From: Prorocentrum cordatum
Taxonomy: Eukaryota > Sar > Dinophyceae > Prorocentrales > Prorocentraceae
Length of the DNA stretch: 64,000 nucleotides
Assembly: GCA_963575745.1 (NCBI GenBank)
Contig: CAUYUJ010014324.1
Location: 7,501-71,500, forward strand
Direction of reading: 5' to 3'
Below are positions 42,501 through 49,566 of this stretch, piece after piece; within the stretch, counting starts at the first letter, position 1; each line of letters begins with the position of its first letter. Position numbers and translations under genes: made by a program. Under the pieces are notes generated by a model. The model was not told the DNA's origin and did no database searches. It saw nothing but the letters and a program-made list of their open reading frames with translations.

Positions 42501-43457
42501 GCGCTCCGGGTCTGCTGCCTTACGCGCCTTGTCGCGCGTCCTCTGCTCGGTGGGAAAGCTCGCAGTCAGCGCGCTCACCTTGCAGCCTGCCCCGTCGACG
42601 TCGTCCGCGAATGACACTCGGCCAGGTCGACGTCGCTCAGCTCGTGACTGCTCCTCGTCGGCTTCTCTCAAAGCCTCTGCCCGAGATCCTGGAGGCCCGG
42701 TAGTCGTCGGATCCGTCCTTGACGACCCGGGTCGGGAATCACCCCCGGCCTCACGGCTTGGTGTAGCTGTCGCAGATGGCGACAATCCGTCGGCTGCGTC
42801 GGATCTCGCGCCGCCGTCGAAGCAACCAGCGGCCACCATCCGCTTGACCAGAGCAGATACCCCTCTGGCCTTGAAGTCCAACCGATCTGCAGCAGTCTTT
42901 CGTGTAACATGTCGGCCTGCTGGCCAACCGCAGCGGCACTTCGCGTCGTGATCGTCGAAGTAGCTACTGCTGACGATGCGTGTAGTCTGAGCTGCTGGTG
43001 ATCCTCGAGCGTCACGAACCCCGAGGTTGCACCATCGTAATCGTCCTGAGTGCCACCTCCTGTCGTCCAGCAGCTCCAGGATGTCGGGCATGTCCCACAC
43101 CGCGCTGCCCTCGTCCGCCTCGACGATGCAGCAGCGATGCCCTTCAAGTTGAGCTCGAGCAATCTTACACTCGAAACGCTTGGCTCGCTTGTCGTTGCGA
43201 GTGCCTCGCGACGTGCCCGGCTGAGCCAGGCTGATCCAAACGAGCTCCGGCTGCTGGTGGCGCAAGGAATCCGCCCACTTATCCTCCTGCCCGAGGAATC
43301 TGTGAACATCACAGCTGCGACCCACCGCATATCCGCATCCGTGCAGCGCGTTCTGGCACAGGTTCTGCAAGTCGCCGAACACCCATGCCGATGGCGGTCT
43401 CCCCTGTACTTCCCTGGTGCCCCCGCCGTCCCGAGCACCGAGATGGGGCGTCTTCGA
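36576..43457 (-). CDS. pol: Copia pol polyprotein: MTase-like, integrase, reverse transcriptase, RNase H
   Basis: Open from just after the TGA at 43458-43460. Residues are counted from the GTG at 43382 (2268 residues), although 25 more open codons precede it in the same frame as gag, and no ATG start is evident. Domains: methyltransferase-like 393-600; Ala/Ser linker 640-705; Cys/His zinc-binding region 712-748; pre-integrase HHCC finger (H924, H929, C956, C959); integrase core with D989, D1043, E1077; AVYGRLP motif 1128-1134; integrase C-terminal region to about 1255; 460-residue linker; reverse transcriptase 1715-1970 with D1796 and the D1906-D1907 pair (HVDD in place of the usual YVDD); RNase H 2055-2225 with D2062, E2119, D2168 and the copia-type MLADGLTK end. 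All catalytic residues I looked for in integrase, RT and RNase H are present, so the enzymes are probably functional. Translation presumably needs readthrough of the TGA. Confidence 0.93.
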   Translation of the reverse strand, partial: SKTPHLGARDGGGTREVQGRPPSAWVFGDLQNLCQNALHGCGYAVGRSCDVHRFLGQEDKWADSLRHQQPELVWISLAQPGTSRGTRNDKRAKRFECKIARAQLEGHRCCIVEADEGSAVWDMPDILELLDDRRWHSGRLRWCNLGVRDARGSPAAQTTRIVSSSYFDDHDAKCRCGWPAGRHVTRKTAADRLDFKARGVSALVKRMVAAGCFDGGARSDAADGLSPSATATPSREAGGDSRPGSSRTDPTTTGPPGSRAEALREADEEQSRAERRRPGRVSFADDVDGAGCKVSALTASFPTEQRTRDKARKAADPERKVKKRPQTVEQVFDDCGSDFTKLYVANEYELDEACYGTELREDQHIDEQPYLMMSEFFGMMGSEAHLNEKDEQLNFFSSVKDMDTHMNIYYGHLQHDDVAELCGGASGTTRLLVRRGYRGGPNFDLICDCNLMTHEGQRQFWEYLYRGKPLVLLISTPCTSLKGFSALNKVINYDGWLRSRKTSVGLARIAAAAACTQMDAGRHFASEQPLGSDFYKLDDWQHIANNYAVAWCQVDQCMAGQIGRRTGLPIKKSSEFWASDERLLAGLRRFRCDGQHDHALLAHGGRGHHPERDKWRLENPKDHAEWAIGICRELAASISQMVERVRHQGHHLVVYECYPTAAVQSGPAGSSASSASAAAAPASGAAAAAASSSGAAASAAASSSGAAAAAVPASGAAAAASSAAAATAGVPRAAQPCAGCRHHRPADHPAHDRGETCKHRFVPTNRDLKCPACRSGRAASDTRHTRIPGECRADSVLPRAVGPRDLRPRQPPASEEPTANQAPSAARADAPDAEPEPPLPPPAPAERRPRVARATAAARRLRSRLPAAGEAEPDEPSGGASGSADAIGEAPAAEQPAAAPAAPARGVDAGTQARGSDEPGWTAFDLGHALRLLHSPHQEVVRRQLRRLHVRFWHAPAARLRELLTKAGAPASTLALVKEICDTCRVCRLWTRPGPKSMTISRLATGFNEMVQWDILYIGEQMVAHMIDEATRWTVLHILERKTAIMIIAGITQGWLRPHGPMKLLIADIEGGLHGEEAHQWLDRWGIEMKAKEEGSHAQLVERHHDLVRKIIHRVQAQLAEEGIVMPLEIVIMECALIKNLLITVAGYSPYQAVYGRLPPLLAEFEPVSDCQIDDQSAGIPGISRHHHRLREVAMQAMVEMTAKDRLRRALRSKTRAPHEALQLAVGDQVGFHRPPSTKEESGWRGPATLLQVGPPVLIRWQGRVFQVRPQDLRRSLVYFVMFTNNIFFEAGSRDPVATLMSYADQLDSKVVRVGWLFDAGWKRTADSQKLSELVLAVLHVAASGFYLVGCIGARVGNGVSVLEGMVGCDHSFLWWWRRGRPELSWHHEASGSARLKLAPIFGKDHWRDVSFVQFIMTDDESVRELRRREPEVPHLGGPWFGNLPHARRYEQPERPEPGPFQEPPEFQEEDFDMTWQDKPISDTSIPSASRQTSASMPVPDTSISSASRQTSATSDSTRSRSNRGHHRPRGPSPASTAADNIVPPVKPPVKPGGGARERSRSRDGPDRDHGARGAGEPAAAVEAPAPRHEPVLPIKDDGGKDDDGDSDSDATQEYLFASWQHLKEQAALPAVDIECAQSDFFFAAPDADHVAEAAEDDSSNSRPDCVEIGIGAPLMYWVHPEVEHMRRPGSGEIYILRVYNTGKREIVVEREMNVLTLEEARAHEVEVRQAMMDELQRWAELKAFQRFPKDQATNIIDSRWVLKWKEIDGKKQVRARLTVRGFKDMQSPELSTFAGTTTRWGQRLVNQVTAQRKWRLFSADISQAFLRGLTFEQVAAMDGEVKRKVQFTMPPGSIPVLRQLEGYEDYNPVTEVLLLLRCGFGLKDAPRLWQVMLKQVLEKTGGKALISDPQIYVYHDAKGELQMIMSSHVDDLKGGGEDYLREKVLSMIESEFGKLKRQYDCFECIGIMHEQDAVTKAIWTHQQHYVQQLRPLQEDQYVMENEDGQVSVETHAAYMSLLGGIAWMTQTMAPIAVYVSYLQRQAKKPSVGDIRKINRLLKWIMVNAKQLGVRFIELDMTRVRLAVVSDSAFHAMEFEGLAIRGCVIMLLEADAEVLQTGSTYRIVMLDWYSRKQNNVVRSTYAAELMALLDALGTGTLMNVALTEISEGVCTANEMRVRQEAGDLVLKMIAAIDAKAVFDAVSAATVKVTTDKRMFVPTLAVREQIDRLQLSQLSWIDTVDMLADGLTKGELDRTALVKLGFSSEWHLSGLQPVAFSARSALEGRAERSNSRPE
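36580..36596. repeat. 17 bp sequence repeated inside pol, at the 3' LTR junction
   Basis: TCGGGTCGGGAATTCGA occurs here and again at 38464-38480. A purine-rich plus-strand primer would be expected at this place and is not seen. In both positions the frame encodes the same five residues (SNSRP). Confidence 0.7.
36708..37220 (-). other. RNase H domain of pol
   Basis: Residues 2055-2225. Contains the SDSAF acidic site, SRKQ followed by STYAAEL, a DAK...FDAV segment, DKR...LAVRE and WIDT..MLADGLTK, the standard copia series in order. Degrades the RNA strand of the RNA/DNA hybrid. Confidence 0.9.
37473..38240 (-). other. Reverse transcriptase domain of pol (RVT_2 type)
   Basis: Residues 1715-1970. 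Landmarks: SRWVLKWKE, ARLTVRGF, ADISQAFLRG (first catalytic Asp, 1796), GLKDAPRLW, and HVDDL with catalytic Asp 1906 and 1907. Copia RTs usually have YVDD here. The Tyr-to-His change keeps both aspartates. Confidence 0.92.
38241..39617 (-). other. Long linker between integrase and reverse transcriptase
   Basis: Residues 1256-1714. The first 150 residues are compact-looking (Trp, Gly, Cys and hydrophobic residues) and unfamiliar. Residues 1457-1545 contain two DTSI-x-SASRQTSA repeats and Arg-Ser-rich sequence. 1560-1640 is acidic. Copia elements usually have a shorter spacer here. Confidence 0.6.
39618..40670 (-). other. Integrase domain of pol
   Basis: Residues 905-1255: HHCC zinc finger (924-959), then an RNase H-fold core with D989 (QWDILY), D1043 (ADIEGG) and E1077 (VERHH). 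I count 33 residues between the second Asp and the Glu, slightly less than the usual 35. Catalyses insertion of the cDNA, here producing the GAGGA duplication. Confidence 0.9.
41583..42206 (-). other. Cytosine-methyltransferase-like domain of pol
   Basis: Residues 393-600. A SAM-binding-like start ELCGGASGTTRLL (395-407), FDL at 418-420, KPLVLLISTPC with the would-be catalytic Cys at 453, and SEQP (501-504) at the ENV position. These mirror motifs I, IV and VI of C5 cytosine methyltransferases, but PCQ is PCT and ENV is EQP, and I cannot place the target-recognition and C-terminal motifs. From memory, similar domains recur in dinoflagellate copia polyproteins. Whether this one methylates DNA is open. 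Confidence 0.6.
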
Positions 43458-43460
43458 TCA
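43458..43460 (-). other. Single in-frame TGA between gag-protease and pol
   Basis: Gag-protease and pol are in the same frame, with this the only stop separating them. The 25 codons between it and 43382 are open. No frameshift is needed, only readthrough or recoding, unless the TGA is a recent nonsense change. The base after TGA is T, not the C known to favour readthrough. Confidence 0.85.
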
Positions 43461-46259
43461 GAGGTGCAGGCTGCCCGCGTCGGGCTGCCCGCTGGCGCTG
43501 TCCGATGTGGCACCGCTGCCGGATGACGTCGCCGTAGTGGTCTTCTTGCTTGCCATCCTGGTGGATGCGGGAGTCGGTGCGGTTGCTGCAGGCAAGGATG
43601 TCGAATCTGATGTCGTCGAGGTCGCCAATGCCATCGTCCTCGTGGGTCCCGAACTCCCCGATGTTCCCGTCTCGTCGTAGAGGTCGCAGGGCAGCATGAG
43701 GTGACCGGCGTGGCTCTCTTCCAGATGATACTGCGATGATCCTGGGCTCAGCTGCAGGGAGTAGCCGCCCGGGCCGATGCGGTACATGCGATTGTTGAAG
43801 CAGTCGAGCAGTATGCGCTGGTCCCGCAGCGATGCTCGCCCGAGCAGTGCCGGAACGCTGCTGTTCGGGAGCACCGGCGCCTCGTAGGTCGCGGCTTGTC
43901 CTCCCTGCAGCGCCAGTTGATAGCGATGAGCGTGCGTGGCCTGCTGAGATCCTGAGCCCACACCACCAACCTCAAGCACCCGGTCGAGTGGGGTGCGGAC
44001 AGGCGGTGGACGTCCTGCCTGCTGCTGTCGCGCTGCCATCCTGTTACCCCACTCATCGCCAGTAAGGTTGCCTGGGCTCCCGGGGTCCACCAGCAGAGCC
44101 TCGCCGCTCCTGTACTTCATGCGGGTGCGAACCAAGTAGGTCTCCCCGCTGGCGTTCTCGAACTGATCAACTCGCCACCATGGGAACCATGTCGGGCTGG
44201 TCAAGGCCGCTGATCGCCCAGCTGTCGTCGGAGGTTGATCCTCCGCAGCTCGGTCCTGCATGCTGGCCTGAATCTCCGTCACCATGTCGTGCTCCGCGAC
44301 GTTGTCGCGCATGTCCAGGGTCTCCCAGCTCAGCGCCTCGCGGAGGGTGTCCTCGTCAAGGTCGTCGATCTGCAGGCCGGGCGTCCGGGCATCTTCGGTA
44401 AACCAGTGCAGCACTCCGGACAGGGCTCCAGTCCGCGGCTGCGCGGGCACAGGCGCATAGGCGGACAATGTTGGGTCGGTGGCAGGAGCCCCAGCCTGCT
44501 GCGTCCCTGTCGAGGCGCTGCCAGAGTTCCAGGACATGAAGTGCTTGCCCTTGCCCTTGCCCTTGCGCTTGGGGCAGGCGGCCACGAGGTGAGTCTCCGA
44601 GTCGCACTCGTGGCATCGCATGGTACGGCCGTCACTGCCTCGAGGATTGGTGGCGCCGGGCGTGCCTGCCATGTAGTGCTTGCCGCCCTTCTTCTTCTTA
44701 CCTATTCCTCCTGCCAGCGAGCCTGGGTTCACCACCGATCCTCCAAAGTGGTATCCCTTGCCGTGGCCTCGACCACGTCCGAAGCTGCTGCCGCCCTTGC
44801 CGCTGTTCATACGAAGAGACCAGTTGCTGCGCGGGAAACGAGAGCGGCGGCTGTTCCGTTGAACAAAGTGGCGAAACCTGTGCTTCGCGAACAGGTACTC
44901 GTTTAACAGGGTGTCGTAGTCCCAGCCCTCGGAGTCGCCATAATACTCCTGTAGTTCCTCCTGAGTGAACTGGGAAGTGTCCAAGTCATCGTCGTCGGTC
45001 ATCGAGTCATCGTCCCCGGGCTCGTCTTCGTACAAGTAGCTCGAGCAGACGGCGCAACAATCGTAGCCCTCGTCGTCCTGGACCACGTAGTGCTGGGGTG
45101 CGGATCCAGCGCTCCCTGCCGCGCTGGATGCGCTCTGACCATACATGTATGCGGCCGTGTCGTTCCAGGTGTTGGCGCCGCTGTCATTCTCGCCCGTGAA
45201 CCAATGATGACCGTGATATCCTTTGCCGCGGTATCCTTCAGACAAGTTCTGAGGTCCTGCATGAGTGTGCTCCGCAAAGTGGCCCTGCTGCCGCACCATC
45301 CCGATCACGCTGTTCAGCTGGTCGATCGTCATTGGCAGCTGGCCGCCGTTGGACTGCAGCACCAGGGGGTACACGGCCTTGGGCACATGCAGGGCCTCCA
45401 AGAACAGCAGCGAGAGCACCGGCGTCGGCAGCACGAGCGGGTCGTCAAGCTGCGCCACTCGGGCGCGCAGAGCCTCGAAGCGCGTGATCGCGTCGTCGAC
45501 GCTCTCCCTCTCCTGTCTGCGGAATGTCAGCAGCTCAACGATGGTGCTTATCGAGGACTGGACATCGAGCGGGCCAAAGCGCCGCCTGAGTCCTGTGATC
45601 AGCATCTGCACCCCGTCCTCGACCAGGTTGCCCAGCTGGTCGAACCTGCCGTGAGCGATGGCCTCGACCGGCACCTCGCGGCAGAGGTCCCTCGCCGTGC
45701 CGCCGAGCCGCTGGACGATCGCCGGGCCGCGCTGGTGCTGCTGCAGCTCCGTCGCCGCGCACCACAGCATCACGTCCTGGACCCACAGCCTGAAGGGGTA
45801 CCCGCGCTGCTCAAGGTACGGCGCCCAGAACGGCGGGACCTTCGACGTGCTCTGCTGGGCCAGCTCCGCCGCCGGCAGGCCCTGCACGTTCTGCTCGTGG
45901 GGTTGGCCCCACTGCGGCGCCGGCAGCCGTGACTCGCCGATGCGCTGGCCGCGCTGCGGCGTCATGGGCCTGAAGCCCAGGGGCTCCGCCAAGCTCGCTA
46001 CGTTGATCAGGATGCCGAGGAGACCGATGAGCCACACGATCTTGCTCGGCGTCGAACTCGTCGAGGAGGAAGAGCATCCAGTACTTGATGATGTCGTGGC
46101 CTGCACGGGGCAGGCTGCACATGGAGCGGTCGTCGCACAGCAGGTACAACGCCTTGAGCTCGACTCCACCCCATTGCCGTGGTCGCCACGCTGCGGCCTG
46201 TCGCCGCCCACGTCGCACGCAGAGCCGGCCGGACTTGCAGCCGACCCTGCAGAGCCCAC
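43458..46259 (-). CDS. gag: Copia gag capsid, zinc knuckle and aspartic protease
   Basis: Open for 933 codons from a GTG at 46259. The first ATG in this frame is at 45965 (residue 99), giving 835 residues, and I prefer that start. Numbering from 46259: capsid-like helical region about 99-330 (LCREVPVEAI, LLTFRRQERESVDDAITRFE, typical of retrotransposon gag); acidic stretch 395-445; basic Gly/Arg region 480-530; CCHC zinc knuckle C549, C552, H557, C562; aspartic protease with VDPGS at 724-728 (catalytic Asp 725, Pro in place of the usual Ser/Thr) and PALLG at 803-807. Ser/Thr-rich tail to the TGA. Forms the particle that packages RNA and processes the polyprotein. Upstream of residue 75 the coding signal briefly moves to another frame. 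Confidence 0.9.
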   Translation of the reverse strand: MGSAGSAASPAGSACDVGGDRPQRGDHGNGVESSSRRCTCCATTAPCAACPVQATTSSSTGCSSSSTSSTPSKIVWLIGLLGILINVASLAEPLGFRPMTPQRGQRIGESRLPAPQWGQPHEQNVQGLPAAELAQQSTSKVPPFWAPYLEQRGYPFRLWVQDVMLWCAATELQQHQRGPAIVQRLGGTARDLCREVPVEAIAHGRFDQLGNLVEDGVQMLITGLRRRFGPLDVQSSISTIVELLTFRRQERESVDDAITRFEALRARVAQLDDPLVLPTPVLSLLFLEALHVPKAVYPLVLQSNGGQLPMTIDQLNSVIGMVRQQGHFAEHTHAGPQNLSEGYRGKGYHGHHWFTGENDSGANTWNDTAAYMYGQSASSAAGSAGSAPQHYVVQDDEGYDCCAVCSSYLYEDEPGDDDSMTDDDDLDTSQFTQEELQEYYGDSEGWDYDTLLNEYLFAKHRFRHFVQRNSRRSRFPRSNWSLRMNSGKGGSSFGRGRGHGKGYHFGGSVVNPGSLAGGIGKKKKGGKHYMAGTPGATNPRGSDGRTMRCHECDSETHLVAACPKRKGKGKGKHFMSWNSGSASTGTQQAGAPATDPTLSAYAPVPAQPRTGALSGVLHWFTEDARTPGLQIDDLDEDTLREALSWETLDMRDNVAEHDMVTEIQASMQDRAAEDQPPTTAGRSAALTSPTWFPWWRVDQFENASGETYLVRTRMKYRSGEALLVDPGSPGNLTGDEWGNRMAARQQQAGRPPPVRTPLDRVLEVGGVGSGSQQATHAHRYQLALQGGQAATYEAPVLPNSSVPALLGRASLRDQRILLDCFNNRMYRIGPGGYSLQLSPGSSQYHLEESHAGHLMLPCDLYDETGTSGSSGPTRTMALATSTTSDSTSLPAATAPTPASTRMASKKTTTATSSGSGATSDSASGQPDAGSLHL
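46045..46165 (-). other. Short frame-switched segment at the gag N terminus
   Basis: Over about 40 codons a different minus-strand frame reads a protein-like mix (Asp, Glu, Leu, Tyr, Trp) with G/C third positions, while the gag frame reads Ser/Thr/Cys-rich residues. On both sides the gag frame looks better. This suggests two compensating indels or an error pair. Confidence 0.45.
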
Positions 46260-46260
46260 C

Positions 46261-46273
46261 GGCTCCGCTACCA
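46261..46273 (-). promoter_or_regulatory. Primer binding site, initiator-Met tRNA type
   Basis: Minus strand reads TGGTAGCGGAGCC starting one base inside the 5' LTR edge. It is complementary to a tRNA 3' end GGCTCCGCTACCA. Copia elements commonly use initiator methionine tRNA, whose acceptor stem in several eukaryotes pairs with a GCTACCA end. Confidence 0.8.
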
Positions 46274-46274
46274 G

Positions 46275-46527
46275 AGTCGAAAGACCTCTGGTGCTCTCCT
46301 CCTCCTCCTACAGGTGGCCGAACGGCCAGGCAGCACGCACAAGAGGAATGGTCGTCACCATTGCCATGGGAAGCGTACTGATTGAGGGTTGATGCCTTCA
46401 CTCTCTCTGTCGACAGTTCGGCGGATCCCCGCCTTCATCTTGAGCCAAAGGCTGCGGCGGGCACAGGCGGCGGCGGGCGCAAGCACGCTGCTATGCTCGC
46501 TCCCGCTCTCCCTGACACCCTTTCACT
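46275..46527 (-). repeat. 5' LTR (253 bp)
   Basis: Partner of 36328-36580. In element orientation a GC-rich 70 nt stretch precedes the spliced-leader-like motif, and an ATG follows it directly at 46438, opening a 27-codon frame. No TATA box or dinoflagellate TTTT box is obvious. Confidence 0.95.
46439..46457 (-). promoter_or_regulatory. Spliced-leader-like motif in 5' LTR
   Basis: CCGCAGCCTTTGGCTCAAG on the element's sense strand, positions 71-89 of the LTR. It matches the conserved dinoflagellate leader at 18 of 21 aligned positions. If derived from a trans-spliced transcript, it may mark the start of R. Confidence 0.6.
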
Positions 46528-46586
46528 GAGGAGGGCCGAGGAGGAGGAGGAGGAGGAGGAGGAGGAGGAGGAGGAGGAGGAAGAGG
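46528..46586. repeat. (GAG)n microsatellite, right side of target, with GAGGA duplication
   Basis: Begins with GAGGA at 46528-46532, the partner of 36323-36327, and continues as GAG triplets. Confidence 0.85.
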
Positions 46587-46759
46587 AGGATAGGGAGGAG
46601 ATGGGGTGGGTCAAGCCGTTGTCTGTTCTCCGGAGAGCGAGGGAGAGGAGGGGCCCGCGCCTCCGACGGGTGCGTTGTCCGGAGCGGCGCCTGTCCCTGC
46701 CTCGACGGCTTGTGCGTTGCCGCCTCTGGGGGCGGAGAGGAGCGGGACGGGAGGAAGGG

Positions 46760-46965
46760 TACTATGTTCGGACGAGGACAGGTTCGAACGAGGCTGGGAA
46801 CGGGAAGATGCGGGATGGGTTCGGAGGAGGGAGAGGACAATTCCGAGGGGCGGAGGGAGTGGAACGGGGGAGGGTAATGTTCGAACGAGGTTCGGAAACT
46901 GCTGGGAATGAGAAGATGCAGGATGGGTTCGGATGGGGCGAGGGACAAATCCGATGAGGCTGAGG
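46760..46965 (+). repeat. Two diverged direct units of about 115 bp
   Basis: TTCGAACGAGG, GGGAA, GAAGATGCGGGATGGGTTCGG and GGGA(G)AGGACAA recur as TTCGAACGAGGTTCGG, GAGAAGATGCAGGATGGGTT, GAGGGACAA. Confidence 0.65.
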
Positions 46966-47199
46966 GTGAATCCGTGTAGCCTTGCGTATTCCTCCTAGCC
47001 AATACAGCAACAATCACTAAACGAATTGCCCTGATCAGGGTTGTGTAGCAGCACGCGATCACGCTCTGGGACCTCCTGGAAACATCTTGGGCCCCTATGG
47101 GACCTCATGCGATTTACGGTCGCGTTGCTAACAGTGCTGCGCACTTGACAACTGCGCTCGGCGGCTGACAGGAGGGGCCGCTGAAACCACAACAAGAGT

Positions 47200-47870
47200 T
47201 CATATCAACTATGCGGGTCCATCGCCGCTGCGAAAGTTTTGGCCCATTTCGTGGCTCCGCCAAGACAGTGCCGAGCGAGGGCTCCGAGTGGGCATGGCCC
47301 ATCACGCCATTGAGCGCCAGAACCTGCGAACTGCAAAGCGCCCCGAAATCGGTTCGCAATAAAACTTGGAGAACGTCCTAGGTGGAATCGCCATTGAACC
47401 CAATGGGTTTCGAATTCTGTCAAAACTATTTGGCGGAATCGCCATTTCGACTACGAACCCGGAAACCTAACTTCGGTCGGTCTTTTCTGTTTTTGGAGGA
47501 AGCCTCACACGGAATCGTGGTGTCGATTCGGTCAACCTCAACTTTTGGAAACGCGATTATCCCCAAACTCGGCACTGCGGTTGTCGCTCGGGGGCTTCCT
47601 CGACACAAATATTCCGACCTGATGTCGGAACCGGTGGGCCCGAAGTAGAAATGGCGGTTCCGCCCAATACTTCTTCGAAGAGAAATGTTCGACCGAGGTC
47701 GAAACTGCCTGGTCCGAAATCCAAACTGTGTGAAACTGCCTTCGCGACGCGAAGCAACGGGACGCACCCGGGCAACATTGTACTGGGGCTCCGTCACCTA
47801 ACAGGTCCCATTCGACGTGTCCGTTGACAAGATTGCGAACGGGGAGCATTGAATGTTAGCCGAACTTTCG
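47200..47870. other. Unassigned block with a 24 bp inverted pair
   Basis: GGCGGAATCGCCATTTCGAC at 47430 has a near-complement (GAAATGGCGGTTCCGCC) at about 47650. Possibly an old foldback element. Minus-strand frames of about 120 codons here lack recognised motifs. Confidence 0.35.
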
Positions 47871-47884
47871 TAGCGGCGGCGAAA

Positions 47885-47985
47885 TATTGGGGCCCTCTTG
47901 GGGCCACTTAGTTGGCCTTTGGTGCTCTCTTGGGGTCCTCTTGGGGCTCTCTTGGGGCCATCTTGGAAGCGCTCTTGGGGCCATC
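47885..47985 (+). repeat. CTTGGGGCC array
   Basis: CTCTTGGGG, CATCTTGG and TCTTGGGGCC words at 9-15 bp spacing. Confidence 0.55.
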
Positions 47986-48544
47986 GATGAAATCCGCCGA
48001 CCCTGTCGACATGTGACAGGGGTAGTTCCGTCGCCATCGCCGTCGCTGCCACCGTCGCGTCGCCGCCGCCATCACGTCCCCTCCTTCCCCTGTGTCCGTA
48101 GCCGCTCCCCTCCTTTCGTTGGGCCCTCGTCCTCATGCACCCCAGCCAAAACGAAATACACCAGCCCATGCACAAGCGAACTTAAGCAACGTTGTCATGG
48201 CGTCGGAAGGAAGTCCCTTCCCTTTGACCCCTTTCCCGCGGAGAAAGGGAGGCGTTTGGGGGGGGTCCCGCAGGGGGGTCCCGTGGAGTGCTCCCAGGTC
48301 AGAATACCACTCGGGGCCCATGGCCCGCCCTCTCCCTCCCATTTCCGTCGATGGCCGAGGCCTCCAGGGGCGGCGGCATCGGCCGTTGGGGCGGCTCGCC
48401 CGCGCCGCCACCCCCCTCACGCCTATCCGCAAGGGGAGGGGTGCAACGCTACAGTGGGATCCTGTGACTACCGCAGCGCCTGCCTTCAACAACCGACGGT
48501 GGCAACGTTTTCTCATTCAGCGTTTCGACATCGGGCGGAAGGGG

Positions 48545-48715
48545 GGGAGGGGGGGGGGCTCCCGACCTCTGCTTGGTGCGGCTGTTTGCAGCAATGCGCC
48601 CTCTGGCGGAGGGACCCCGCCTGCTCGAAACAAGCGCCAACAACAACCAAGATCTACTCCACGGGGGGAAATGGGGGGCTCCGAGGGTCCGCGCCGATCG
48701 GCAAACAATGAATCA
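48545..48715. repeat. Interspersed repeat shared with 1152-1345
   Basis: GACCTCTGCTTGGTGCGGC, GTTTGCAGCAATGCGCCCTC, GGCGGAGGGACCCCGCCTGC and GCGCCGATCGGCAAAC match in order. Confidence 0.55.
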
Positions 48716-48894
48716 CTCACTGCGTGGAGCTCCCCATTTGTACATCCATTCGCATGGACCTGTCCGCCGTGAGTGTCTAGACGCAAGAGTTTTCGAATAT
48801 GAGCGGGCTTGAGTTGTGACGGTCTGGGCATGAATCTAACTGCGAATGCATTGGAGTGTGAATGAGTCTCAGTAGTACGAGCGCGTCTCTGCGC

Positions 48895-49060
48895 ATGAGC
48901 CTGGGGCCTCCTGAGGCCTCCTGAACCTCCTGGGGCTTTCTGGGGCCTCCAGGAGCCTCTTGGGGCCCCCTGGGGCTTTGAGTGGCCTCCTGAGGCCTCC
49001 TGGAGCCTCGCGTGGCCTCCTGGGGGTTCCTGGAGCCTCCTGGGACCTCCCGGGGGGGAT
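48895..49060 (+). repeat. CCTCCTGGGGCCTCC array
   Basis: Tandem imperfect CCTCCTG(A/G)GGC and TTGGGGCC words. Minus-strand frames give a Glu/Ala/Pro/Arg-periodic translation that is an artefact. Confidence 0.6.
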
Positions 49061-49566
49061 TCACGCCCCAGTTCACGCCCATTCTATTGGAACAGACGTA
49101 CATGGCAAAAGAGATTGGAGCCACATGAGAAGGGCAATCTATAGGAACACGCGTAAAACACCAAGGACTCGTGCCCCTTTTTGTTGGCATCGCCAGCGCG
49201 GCGCTCGCTGCGAGCACCGTCCGCTCTGGAGGCTCGGGCTGTCGGCAGCCATTCTGATTGAACAGCCCGCAAGAAAAGTGCAACCATATACCTCTCGAGC
49301 GTTGCCGCAAGCCGAGCCTGCAAGCATAACGCACCAACATAGGAAAAACGTGGTTGACCAAAACAAATAAAATCTGTGTATTCGCAGCGCGCTTGTTGTT
49401 GTAAACTGTAAAAATACAAGAATTAGAGTGGTTGAGGATAGGTGGAAGTTAGGGGATAGAGTGATTCAATACAGGGGAAATCATTAAAACAAATCAAGCA
49501 ACAAATATGAAAAGCCATCTTCCACAACTTCAACCTACAACCACAACTTCCACAACTTCCACATAA

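Larger units (their letters stand above)
36328..46527 (-). mobile_element. Complete Ty1/copia LTR retrotransposon with methyltransferase-like domain
   Basis: 10.2 kb element transcribed on the minus strand. Order from its 5' end: LTR (46527-46275), tRNA primer site, gag capsid and CCHC knuckle, aspartic protease, in-frame TGA, methyltransferase-like domain, zinc-binding region, integrase, reverse transcriptase, RNase H, LTR (36580-36328). Integrase before reverse transcriptase defines copia rather than gypsy. Unusually large for copia (often about 5 kb) because of the extra N-terminal pol domain and long linkers. The LTRs differ at one of 253 positions by my reading, so the insertion is recent. 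A TGA lies between gag and pol, and no classical polypurine tract precedes the 3' LTR. Confidence 0.95.
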
